Shown one piece after another: positions 1-6,059 of a DNA stretch of 7,639 bases. The notes below the pieces were generated by a model. It was given only the letters and a program-made list of their open reading frames with translations. It did no database searches and was not told the DNA's origin. Made by a program: the position numbers and the translations under genes. This DNA comes from Methanomassiliicoccales archaeon. Lineage in GTDB: Archaea > Thermoplasmatota > Thermoplasmata > Methanomassiliicoccales > UBA472. The stretch covers positions 1-7,639 of the forward strand of contig DUJZ01000039.1 of assembly GCA_013329565.1 (NCBI GenBank), given 5' to 3'. Position 1 is the stretch's first letter, and each line of letters starts with the position of its first letter.

Positions 1-155
1 CATGTGCCCGCTTCCGACATACCTGCTGTCATTATACTCGCTGATGCCTATGCCACACTAATCGCCTGACACCTCTGATGATAGTTGCTTTTGATTTGGC
101 ATTTTAGGGGCAAATTTTACATGTATATTTGGTTTGACAGTCTGGAAAACGTCAG

Positions 156-163
156 TATATAAT
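156..163 (+). promoter_or_regulatory. Possible TATA box for purA
   Basis: TATATAAT lies in a locally AT-rich stretch about 100 bp upstream of purA. A start about 25-31 nt downstream would fall near 181-187, inside the following inverted repeat, so the repeat would then straddle the start site and could act as an operator. A second candidate box, TATATTT at 124-130, would start transcription near 150-155 and place both hairpins in the mRNA leader. The sequence does not decide between them. Confidence 0.45.
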
Positions 164-172
164 AGGTAGGGC

Positions 173-204
173 AAGACGTCCCTTCTAGTGACCTGGGACG
201 TCTT
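173..204 (+). promoter_or_regulatory. Perfect 10-bp inverted repeat with T-rich tail upstream of purA
   Basis: Arms AAGACGTCCC (173-182) and GGGACGTCTT (195-204) are perfectly complementary around a 12-nt loop. The right arm runs into TTTTCTGTTTTT (203-214). Seen as RNA this has the shape of a hairpin followed by a U-rich tract, like an intrinsic terminator or attenuator. Seen as DNA it is a palindromic site carrying GACGTC in each arm. It could end an upstream transcript, attenuate purA, or bind a dimeric regulator. Which role applies is inference. Confidence 0.6.
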
Positions 205-210
205 TTCTGT

Positions 211-238
211 TTTTCAGAACCAATACGGGTTCTGGAAA
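211..238 (+). promoter_or_regulatory. Second leader hairpin directly before the purA ribosome-binding site
   Basis: TTTTCAGAACC (211-221) can pair with GGTTCTGGAAA (228-238) around a 6-nt loop, giving 11 pairs including one G-U. It starts 6 nt after the first inverted repeat and ends 9 nt before the purA Shine-Dalgarno run. In an mRNA that includes it, the hairpin would leave the ribosome-binding site itself unpaired. Its role is unknown. It belongs to no riboswitch class I recognise. Confidence 0.5.
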
Positions 239-247
239 CGCATGAAT

Positions 248-256
248 GAGGAGGAG
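248..256 (+). promoter_or_regulatory. Strong Shine-Dalgarno for purA
   Basis: GAGGAGGAG contains GGAGG at 250-254, ending 7 nt before the ATG at 262. Two earlier ATGs (242 and 246) are out of frame. This shows purA is translated from a leadered mRNA, unlike several neighbours. Confidence 0.8.
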
Positions 257-261
257 TATCC

Positions 262-1548
262 ATGGTCAAGGCAATCGTAGGGGCAAACTGGGGTGACGAG
301 GGCAAGGGCAAGATCACTGATTACGAGGCCGGACGCGCCGATATGGTGGTCCGATACCAGGGCGGTTCCAACGCCGGCCACACCATCAAGGTGGGCGATG
401 AGATATTCGCCCTTCACATACTTCCTTCTGGCATCGTCCGCAATGACGTGACGAACGTCATCGGCAACGGTGTGATCGTCGACCTGCTTTCCTTGGACAG
501 GGAGATCGCCGAGTTGGAATCGGGCGGACGCTCCGTCGCAGGACTCAAGATATCCGACCGGGCGAACGTCATTCTCAACTGGCATAGACTTTTAGATGGA
601 GCCGAGGAGAGGCTGAGGGGAAGCAAGACCGTGGGAACCACCGGAAAGGGCATCGGGCCGTGCTATTCGGACAAGATCGCCCGATCAGGCATCCGCATGG
701 GCGACCTGCTGGACCCTGAGCTTTTGGAAGAGCGCCTGGACACCATCATGCCCATGAAGCTCAAGGTCATGGAGATCCTCGGCGTACGTCTGGCTCAGAA
801 CAAGGACGAACTGTTCAAGGAGCTGCTGGCCTACGGCCGGAAGTACGAGAAGTTCATCACCGACACGTCGGTCCTGGTCAACGACGCTCTGAACGAAGGG
901 AAGAACGTGCTGTTCGAAGGCGCTCAAGGTACCATGCTGGACATTGACCACGGAACCTATCCCTTCGTGACATCGTCCAACTGCGTGGCCGGGGCGATAT
1001 GCACCGGCTCCGGGGTCGGCCCGAAGCGGGTGGACGAGATCATGGGTGTTCTAAAAGCATACACCACCCGCGTGGGGGCTGGTCCTTTCCCGACCGAGCT
1101 GAAGGACTCCACTGGCGAGATGCTCATGAACGTGGGCGGTGAGTTCGGGACCACCACCGGACGCGCTCGCCGCTGCGGCTGGCTCGACCTTCTGGTCGTT
1201 GAGCACGCCGCTCGTCTGAACGGCCTGACCCAGTTCGCCGTGACGAAGTTGGACGTCATGAACGACCTGAGGACGGTGAAGGCAGCGGTCGCCTACGAGA
1301 TAGACGGCAAGAAGGTCCATCACTTCCCTGGCAACTTCAAGATGCTGGAACGTGCCGTCCCGGTCTACGAGGAACTGGACGGCTGGAAGGGCTGGAAGCC
1401 GGAAGAGACCATGGAGATCGTCCGCGGCGGATTCGACGCTCTGCCGAAGGAGATGCGCCAATATATCGGTTACATCGAGAAGCGCTCCAAGGTGCCGGCC
1501 AGGATCATCAGCATCGGCAAGGGCAGGGAAGAGACCATCCGACGTTGA
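262..1548 (+). CDS. purA: Adenylosuccinate synthetase
   Basis: Cytoplasmic enzyme of purine synthesis: it joins IMP and aspartate using GTP to give adenylosuccinate, the first committed step to AMP. The 428-residue length is normal for the family. Visible motifs are the GTP-binding NWGDEGKGK loop (9-17) with catalytic Asp12, NAGHT (37-41) with catalytic His40, the second PurA signature GIGPxYxxKxxRxGIR (130-145), FEGAQG (218-223), a DIDHGTYPFVTSS stretch (227-239), GTTTGRARRCGW (296-307), the guanine-recognition TKLDV (328-332), and the C-terminal GxGREETI (419-426). Position 9 is Asn where many homologues have Gln. The ATG at 262 is supported by GGAGG (250-254), 7 nt upstream, and by the motif starting at the usual distance from the N-terminus. 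It is preceded by two hairpins that may regulate it. The function call is near certain. Confidence 0.98.
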   Translation: MVKAIVGANWGDEGKGKITDYEAGRADMVVRYQGGSNAGHTIKVGDEIFALHILPSGIVRNDVTNVIGNGVIVDLLSLDREIAELESGGRSVAGLKISDRANVILNWHRLLDGAEERLRGSKTVGTTGKGIGPCYSDKIARSGIRMGDLLDPELLEERLDTIMPMKLKVMEILGVRLAQNKDELFKELLAYGRKYEKFITDTSVLVNDALNEGKNVLFEGAQGTMLDIDHGTYPFVTSSNCVAGAICTGSGVGPKRVDEIMGVLKAYTTRVGAGPFPTELKDSTGEMLMNVGGEFGTTTGRARRCGWLDLLVVEHAARLNGLTQFAVTKLDVMNDLRTVKAAVAYEIDGKKVHHFPGNFKMLERAVPVYEELDGWKGWKPEETMEIVRGGFDALPKEMRQYIGYIEKRSKVPARIISIGKGREETIRR

Positions 1549-1579
1549 TATTGACCCTTTAACCGGCACGACCGCTTGA

Positions 1580-1587
1580 TTTATAAT
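1580..1587 (+). promoter_or_regulatory. TATA box for the small membrane protein gene
   Basis: TTTATAAT lies in the 54-bp gap after purA. Its first base is 23 nt before the ATG at 1603 and 29 nt before the in-frame GTG at 1609. No Shine-Dalgarno lies before either codon, so a leaderless transcript is likely, and the usual box-to-start distance favours the GTG. The same octamer occurs on the minus strand at 2875-2882 before the zinc-ribbon gene. The gene is thus probably transcribed separately from purA. Confidence 0.55.
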
Positions 1588-1602
1588 TTATCGCGTTCTT
1601 CG

Positions 1603-2166
1603 ATGAGCGTGAAACACCGGGCCGCTGCGGCAATCTTGCTTTTCATTATTGGTATGTTGCTGATATCGTTAGCGCTGCCATCAGCCTTTGCCGGGCAGCT
1701 CGATCTTGATGTGGTCATCGCACAAGATAGGCTCGACCTGAGAGAGAACGAAGATGAGGAGGAAGGAGGTTTTCACGTTCCCTTGTTCGCCCTCGCCACC
1801 TTCTTTGGCCTATTGGCAGCGGTGACCGGAGTCAAGAACTCCTCCTATAGATGGTTGAGAAAACTAGTGCCCCTGGACATTCCAAGAAAGCTGCATCGAT
1901 ATTCCAGCATCGCCTGCTGGACCTTGTTCATGGTGACCTTTTTAATTTGGGCGCCCACCTATTATTCGGACCGTGGGCGGATATTCCATACCCTGCACGG
2001 AATGCTGGCCCTGTCCACATGTATGTTTGCCGTGGCGAGCATATTGAGTGGCGCAGGCATGCTGCGTAACGTTAGGAGATGGAGGCTGGTCCATCTCGTC
2101 CTTAGCAACATGGCCTTCCTCCTCCTGGTCCTTACCGATCTAACCGGCATCGCCTTAGAGGATTGA
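1603..2166 (+). CDS. Histidine-containing multi-pass membrane protein, function unknown
   Basis: I do not recognise the family. From the ATG the product is 187 residues. An N-terminal hydrophobic stretch (about 8-27) ends in ALPSAFA-G, a plausible signal-peptidase site near residue 30. An acidic segment follows (ENEDEEE, 49-54), then four predicted membrane helices at about 58-77, 101-121, 130-152 and 161-184. Histidines sit at 98 (RKLHRY), 129 and 132 (FHTLHG), and 164 (RLVHL), all at or near helix ends. This recalls four-helix haem b membrane proteins such as cytochrome b561 or ferric-reductase-like domains, but the similarity is only in pattern. Start is uncertain: TTG at 1576 extends it by nine residues across the TATA box and is unlikely, ATG is at 1603, and GTG at 1609 fits a leaderless mRNA best. 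It converges with the downstream minus-strand gene. Confidence 0.75.
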   Translation: MSVKHRAAAAILLFIIGMLLISLALPSAFAGQLDLDVVIAQDRLDLRENEDEEEGGFHVPLFALATFFGLLAAVTGVKNSSYRWLRKLVPLDIPRKLHRYSSIACWTLFMVTFLIWAPTYYSDRGRIFHTLHGMLALSTCMFAVASILSGAGMLRNVRRWRLVHLVLSNMAFLLLVLTDLTGIALED

Positions 2167-2187
2167 AAAAAGGAAAGGGGAAACGGT
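2166..2187 (-). terminator. Possible T-rich terminator for the zinc-ribbon gene
   Basis: Read on the minus strand, the stretch downstream of the stop at 2216 is pyrimidine-rich and ends in six consecutive T (opposite A 2166-2171), preceded by TTTCCCC and TTTCC. Archaeal RNA polymerase commonly terminates at T-runs. It overlaps the stop codon of the convergent gene. No hairpin is needed or obvious. Confidence 0.4.
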
Positions 2188-2215
2188 TTATACATCGCTC
2201 AGGGCGTGGGGGCGT

Positions 2216-2836
2216 TCACTTGAGGATACCCATGCGCAGAGCGCCAGCGGCGAGCAGGACGAATCCGCCGGTGAAGATCTCGGGGCCGTAGGTACCGTAG
2301 TTAGCGGTGTTCGCGAAGGTGACGACCAGGCCCCAGACTATGAACACCAGCGCCAGTATGAGCACCAGCATGTCCTTGATCTCACCGAGCTGCTTCAGCA
2401 GGGCGGGCATGAGCACGTCCATGAACAGCAGGAGGGCGCCCACCAGGCAGACAATGCCGAGGATGACGATCCCGGCTGGCACACCAGTGCCTATCCATGC
2501 GAAGTTGCCGAAGGCGCCGTCCAGCAGGAAGACGCCGGAGATGATCATCAGTATCTCGGCCAGGTCGACCTTCTTGACGGTCGGTACCCGCTTCGGCGGC
2601 ATCGGAGGCTGCTGGTAGTAGCCACCCTGCGGCGGGGCGTAGTATCCGCCCTGCGGGGCAGGCTGCGGTTGCTGGTCCCCGTACTGCTGAGGGGGCTGCT
2701 GGTACTGCGGCTGTTCCTGGTTGCCCTGCGGCTGCGGCGGGGGTTGCTGATACCCCATCTGCAGCGGCGCATTGCACCTCGGGCAGTTGGCGGTGTTGTC
2801 CGCTATGTAATCCAATCCACAATTATTGCATCTCAA
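2216..2836 (-). CDS. Zinc-ribbon protein with Pro/Gln-rich linker and membrane domain
   Basis: A 206-residue protein in three parts. Residues 1-24 form a small zinc ribbon, with Cys3, Cys6, Cys18 and Cys21 in two CxxC knuckles. Residues 29-80 are a low-complexity linker rich in Pro, Gln, Gly and Tyr with repeated QGGYY and QQPP units, probably disordered. After a basic patch (PKRVPTVKK, 81-89) there are about four hydrophobic helices at roughly 93-112, 117-143, 153-175 and 186-204. The cytoplasmic side is likely to hold the ribbon. Such zinc-ribbon membrane proteins are common in archaea and mostly uncharacterised, so I assign no function. The start is TTG at 2836, because GGAGG (2844-2848, minus strand) lies exactly 7 nt upstream and the sequence begins MRCNNCG like other ribbons. 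The nearest ATG (2831) is out of frame. Confidence 0.85.
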   Translation of the reverse strand: MRCNNCGLDYIADNTANCPRCNAPLQMGYQQPPPQPQGNQEQPQYQQPPQQYGDQQPQPAPQGGYYAPPQGGYYQQPPMPPKRVPTVKKVDLAEILMIISGVFLLDGAFGNFAWIGTGVPAGIVILGIVCLVGALLLFMDVLMPALLKQLGEIKDMLVLILALVFIVWGLVVTFANTANYGTYGPEIFTGGFVLLAAGALRMGILK

Positions 2837-2843
2837 GAGGAAT

Positions 2844-2848
2844 CCTCC
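2844..2848 (-). promoter_or_regulatory. Shine-Dalgarno that fixes a TTG start
   Basis: On the minus strand GGAGG ends 7 nt before TTG at 2836-2834, the same spacing as at purA. An ATG at 2850 opens a frame that stops after five codons, so the TTG is the only good start. Confidence 0.75.
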
Positions 2849-2874
2849 ATCTTTAGCGCCAAAAGGAGGTCTGG

Positions 2875-2882
2875 ATTATAAA
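2875..2882 (-). promoter_or_regulatory. TATA box for the zinc-ribbon gene
   Basis: TTTATAAT on the minus strand, identical to the octamer before the small membrane protein gene. A start about 31 nt downstream, near 2851, would give a short leader of roughly 15 nt carrying the GGAGG. Confidence 0.55.
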
Positions 2883-2886
2883 TGAT

Positions 2887-3019
2887 TTATTCAATCATGG
2901 CTTAAGATCGACTAGACCGCGGTATGATGTATTGCTCGGTCCATCATCAATAATCTTAGAGAGGAGACTGGCAAGGTTCCCAAGACCCAATGCCTCTTTC
3001 TCTTGTGATAACCTCAACT
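2887..3019. other. Intergenic stretch after ubiD with no supported gene
   Basis: About 130 bp between the ubiD stop and the next minus-strand promoter. It contains a self-complementary ACCGCGGT (2916-2923) and a 6-bp inverted repeat, ATGATG (2924-2929) with CATCAT (2942-2947), but nothing resembling a known RNA gene. One minus-strand frame stays open through it to a stop near 2895, but its third positions are only about 43% GC, well below the neighbouring genes, so I read it as untranslated. Confidence 0.5.
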
Positions 3020-4291
3020 CTACTTTTCCAGCTCGGCCTTCCTGAACAGTTTGTCGTCCCCGATAGGCATGGTGGCGTCTATGGCGACCTTCGACGTTGT
3101 TCCCTCGGTGCTGGGGTCTAGCGAGGAGCCGGCGGCGTTGCTGATCACGAGCAGACCACGGGACGCCTGGAAGCGCGTGGCGACAGCCCATTCGACAGCC
3201 CTGTCGTCGAAGATGTCCACGTCCTTGTCGACGATGATCACCTGCTTCATCGATGGGTGTCCGGTGAACGCGGCCATGGCGGCGTTCATAGCATCCCCTT
3301 CCTTGTTCTTGGTTATTGAAACGATACCGTGCAGCCAGCAGCAGCTTCCCTCCGTGAGGCGTACGGCGTGAACGCGGGGAACTGCCTGCCGTACCGTCCG
3401 GAAGATGACCGGCTCCCTGGGCAGACCCATCAGAAGATAGTGCTCGATCCCGCCCGACAGAACCAATTGGAACACCGCGTCCTTGCGGCGGTAGAGACGG
3501 TCGACGACGAAAACGGGCTGCTTGCGCACGGTGTCGTACGTGCCGGTGATGTCAACGAACGGACCTTCATCGGCCGTTTCCGACGTGAGCCGTCCTTCCA
3601 GGACGTAATCGGCGTCCGCCGGTACTGGAATGCCGTACTTGGTGCGGCGGACCTTCAGCCCTTCCTTGAGGCCTATGTATCGCAAAGCGCTGGCCATCTC
3701 CAGCTCGTTGAACTCGTAGTCGGCGGACGTAGCGCCAGCTAAAAGAACGGAAGGACACGTGCCTACGACGAAAGCGACCTTGAGGTCCTCCCCCTTCTCC
3801 ATGGCCAGCTTGTGCATGGTGAAGAGGTGCCTTGGAACGAGACGGATGGCGAACTTGTTCTTGCCGATTAGCATGAGGCGGTGGAATGAAACGTTTATCT
3901 TCCCGCCGAACTCGGCTATGGCTACGCCGGCCGTTACATACCGCCCGCCGTCCTGCGGGTAGTACTTTGGAATTGGCAACTTGCGAAGGTCGAACTTCTC
4001 CTCCACGATCTCCTCGAACTTCGCTTTCTTTACTTCCTCGACCGGTCTCGGACACGCCAAGGCTTGCATCAACGCCTGGGTGAGCCCGTCCTTCGGTAGA
4101 CCTAACGCTTCGGTGATGCGCTCCCTCTCGCTCCACAGGTTCCCAGCGGCCTTCTTGCCGTTGAGGTTGGTGAACAGAACTGGCGACCGCTGATCGGCCA
4201 TCAGGATGCGCGTCGGCTCGATCTCGATCGGCACCTTGTTCTCGATGACCTTGACTCCTTTCATACGGTCCAGGTGGCTTTGGACGGCCAT
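3020..4291 (-). CDS. UbiD-family prenylated-FMN decarboxylase, candidate anhydromevalonate phosphate decarboxylase
   Basis: A 423-residue UbiD-family protein. These enzymes use prenylated FMN, made by a UbiX partner, and a Mn/K site for reversible decarboxylation of unsaturated acids. Visible family landmarks: YPQDGGRYVTAG (111-122), SFHRLML (135-141) with the likely catalytic Arg138, the PRH segment (153-155) followed by GTCPSVLLAGATS (177-189), and EGPFVD (242-247), which gives the Glu-x4-acidic pair (Glu242, Asp247) of the catalytic R-E-D/E triad. Near the C-terminus are VDKDVDIFDDRAVEWAVATR (354-373) and SSLDPS (389-394). Short archaeal members include the decarboxylase that turns trans-anhydromevalonate 5-phosphate into isopentenyl phosphate in the archaeal mevalonate pathway. 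That is the likeliest role, but no pathway neighbour is present to prove it. The ATG at 4291 has no Shine-Dalgarno and a TATA-like box 29 nt upstream, suggesting a leaderless mRNA divergent from gltX. Confidence 0.9.
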   Translation of the reverse strand: MAVQSHLDRMKGVKVIENKVPIEIEPTRILMADQRSPVLFTNLNGKKAAGNLWSERERITEALGLPKDGLTQALMQALACPRPVEEVKKAKFEEIVEEKFDLRKLPIPKYYPQDGGRYVTAGVAIAEFGGKINVSFHRLMLIGKNKFAIRLVPRHLFTMHKLAMEKGEDLKVAFVVGTCPSVLLAGATSADYEFNELEMASALRYIGLKEGLKVRRTKYGIPVPADADYVLEGRLTSETADEGPFVDITGTYDTVRKQPVFVVDRLYRRKDAVFQLVLSGGIEHYLLMGLPREPVIFRTVRQAVPRVHAVRLTEGSCCWLHGIVSITKNKEGDAMNAAMAAFTGHPSMKQVIIVDKDVDIFDDRAVEWAVATRFQASRGLLVISNAAGSSLDPSTEGTTSKVAIDATMPIGDDKLFRKAELEK

Positions 4292-4376
4292 GAGCGATAA
4301 TTACCGTCCCAGCATATAACCGATTTCCTTGAGGCGCTACATAACTTAAAAAGCCGGAGGGGGATATCGCGGAACG
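4292..4376. promoter_or_regulatory. Divergent promoter region between ubiD and gltX
   Basis: An 85-bp gap serving two divergent genes. On the minus strand GTTATATG (4313-4320) starts 29 nt before the ubiD ATG. On the plus strand TTAAAAAG (4346-4353) starts 31 nt before the gltX ATG. Both distances match leaderless archaeal transcripts. A GGAGG at 4356-4360 lies 16 nt before the gltX ATG, too far for normal Shine-Dalgarno use, and would be promoter DNA in this reading. Confidence 0.6.
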
Positions 4377-6059
4377 ATGTCCGAGGACCTGGAAGCGACC
4401 ATTCGGAAGTACGCCCTGCAGAATGCAGTACTTTATTCCGGCAAGGCCAACCCCAAGGCCGTGCAAGGCAAGGTGCTGGCCGAATCTCCCGAGCTGCGCT
4501 CCCGCGTGAAGGACGTCCTGCCGCTCATCGCTTCCATAGTGGATGAGGTGAACGCGCTAGCTCCAGAGGTCCAGCACAAGCAGCTGGAAGGTATCGACTC
4601 CTCTATGCTGAAGAGGGAGAAGACCGAACGCCGCGTAGGCCTGCCGGAGCTTCCGGGCATGGAACGTGGGAAGGTCGTAATGCGCTTCGCCCCCGGTCCC
4701 TCCGGTCCGCTGCACCTGGGCCATACCCGCGTAGCGATCCTCAATGACGTTTACTGCCGCAACTACGACGGCAAGTTCATCAACCGCATTGAGGACACCA
4801 ATCCCGATAAGATCGATCCGAACGCCTACGACATGATCCCCGAGGACCTGGAATGGCTGGGCGTCAAGGTGCACCAGACGGTCGTGCAAAGCGACCGCTT
4901 CGATATCTACTACGACATCGCCAGGCAGCTCATCGACATGGGGAAGGCGTACGTCTGCACCTGTCCCGCCGAGGTCTGGCGTGCCTTGAAAGAAAAAGGC
5001 CAGCCCTGTCCACATCATGACGAGGATATCGCGACGACCATGGACAAGTTCGAGAAGATGCTGGCCGGTGATTATGAAGAAGAAAAAGCCATATTCGTGG
5101 TCAAGACCGACCTGAAGCACCCCAACCCGGCCATCAGGGATTTCGTTGGACTTCGTATCATAAAATCCACCCCCCACCCGCTGAAAGGCGATAAGTATTG
5201 CCTTTACCCGATGATGAACTTCAGCGTGGCCATAGACGATCATTTCCTTGGCTTGACGCACGTGCTCCGGGGAAAGGACCACCTGAACAACACGCAGCGT
5301 CAAGCTTACTTATTCGATTACTTCGGCTGGAAGGTGCCGCACTACACTCATTACGGTTTGGTTTCAGTCCCGGACGCCGTCCTGAAGACGTCCACGGTCG
5401 GCAAGGGCATCAAGACCGGGGAGTACTCCGGCTGGGACGACGTGCGGTTAGGAACCGTCCGTGCTCTGGCAAAAAGAGGTTTCCGCCCGGAAGCGATACG
5501 CAACTACTGGGTCGACTGTGGCATAAAGGAGACGGACGTGGAGTTCTCCTGGGACAACATCTACGCTTACAACAAGGCCATAGTGGACAAGACGGCGAAC
5601 CGCTACTTCTTCGTGTGGGACCCGGTCCCGTTGCAGATATGCGGGGTCAACGAACTTCATTCCCGAGCCCCAAGGCACCCGGACCACCCTGAGCTCGGCA
5701 ACAGGGAGTTCCAGCTGAACTCGCCGATCATCATCCACGTGGTGGAGAAGGACCTGAATGCGGCGATGGAGGCCGGCAAGGTGCGCCTGAAGGACCTTGG
5801 CAACGTCGAGTTCCGTTCAGGGAAGGCGTTGTACCAGGGGAACGACCTTTCCGTCCTCAAGGAAGGGTACCGCATCATTCACTGGGTGCCGGACAACTGC
5901 ACGCCAGCCACTGTGATGATGCCGACCGGCGAGAGGAAGGAAGGCTTCGTGGAGACCATGCCTGCGGACGAGGAAGGCAAGGTCGTGCAGTTCGAACGCT
6001 TCGGCTTCGTGAAGGTCGAGAAGGTAGCGCCGAAGATGCTGGCATACTTCACCCACTGA
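4377..6059 (+). CDS. gltX: Glutamyl-tRNA synthetase, archaeal type
   Basis: Class I aminoacyl-tRNA synthetase that charges tRNA-Glu. In archaea it usually also misacylates tRNA-Gln for GatDE transamidation. At 560 residues it has the archaeal/eukaryotic layout: an N-terminal extension of about 100 residues, then the Rossmann catalytic core opening with FAPGPSGPLHLGH (104-116; HIGH-like HLGH 113-116), INRIEDTNP (135-143), and LRGKDHLNNTQRQ (297-309). A likely zinc knuckle is formed by Cys194, Cys196, Cys211 and His213 or His214. A GlnRS-like beta-barrel anticodon-binding region covers roughly 400-560 (NRYFFVWDPVPLQI, 408-421). Odd points: the KMSKS loop reads VLKTSTVGKGI (335-345), and the usual WDDPRL is WDDVRL (353-358). 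The ATG at 4377 fits a TATA-like box 31 nt upstream. The 3' end overlaps the convergent lysE-type gene by 11 bp. Confidence 0.97.
   Translation: MSEDLEATIRKYALQNAVLYSGKANPKAVQGKVLAESPELRSRVKDVLPLIASIVDEVNALAPEVQHKQLEGIDSSMLKREKTERRVGLPELPGMERGKVVMRFAPGPSGPLHLGHTRVAILNDVYCRNYDGKFINRIEDTNPDKIDPNAYDMIPEDLEWLGVKVHQTVVQSDRFDIYYDIARQLIDMGKAYVCTCPAEVWRALKEKGQPCPHHDEDIATTMDKFEKMLAGDYEEEKAIFVVKTDLKHPNPAIRDFVGLRIIKSTPHPLKGDKYCLYPMMNFSVAIDDHFLGLTHVLRGKDHLNNTQRQAYLFDYFGWKVPHYTHYGLVSVPDAVLKTSTVGKGIKTGEYSGWDDVRLGTVRALAKRGFRPEAIRNYWVDCGIKETDVEFSWDNIYAYNKAIVDKTANRYFFVWDPVPLQICGVNELHSRAPRHPDHPELGNREFQLNSPIIIHVVEKDLNAAMEAGKVRLKDLGNVEFRSGKALYQGNDLSVLKEGYRIIHWVPDNCTPATVMMPTGERKEGFVETMPADEEGKVVQFERFGFVKVEKVAPKMLAYFTH

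Noticed and set aside
1..69. Frame 1 is open from the left edge to a TGA at 67-69 (22 codons), and a short minus-strand frame starts at ATG 32-30 or 20-18 and runs off the edge.
   Set aside because: Either could be the end or start of a neighbouring gene, but third-position composition is not gene-like, no recognisable motif is present, and there is no clear promoter or Shine-Dalgarno for the minus-strand reading. Too short to support.
1051..1569. 172-codon minus-strand frame inside purA.
   Set aside because: Antisense shadow of a conserved gene, with no motif and no promoter of its own.
2844..2869. CCTCC upstream of the zinc-ribbon gene (minus strand 2865-2869) could mask its GGAGG (2844-2848).
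   Set aside because: The TATA box at 2875-2882 predicts transcription starting near 2851, which leaves the CCTCC outside the mRNA.
2915..2947. Crossing short complementarities (GACCG/CGGTC and ATGATG/CATCAT) that could draw a pseudoknot.
   Set aside because: Stems of 5-6 bp are expected by chance at this scale, and no known RNA family is recognisable.
3567..4466. 299-codon minus-strand frame overlapping ubiD and the gltX start.
   Set aside because: It is a shadow frame of ubiD: low-complexity Arg/Gly/Ser-rich translation, with all UbiD motifs in the other frame.
4557..5303. 248-codon minus-strand frame inside gltX.
   Set aside because: Antisense to the highly conserved GluRS core. Its translation is Val/His/Asp-rich with no domain, as expected for a high-GC shadow.
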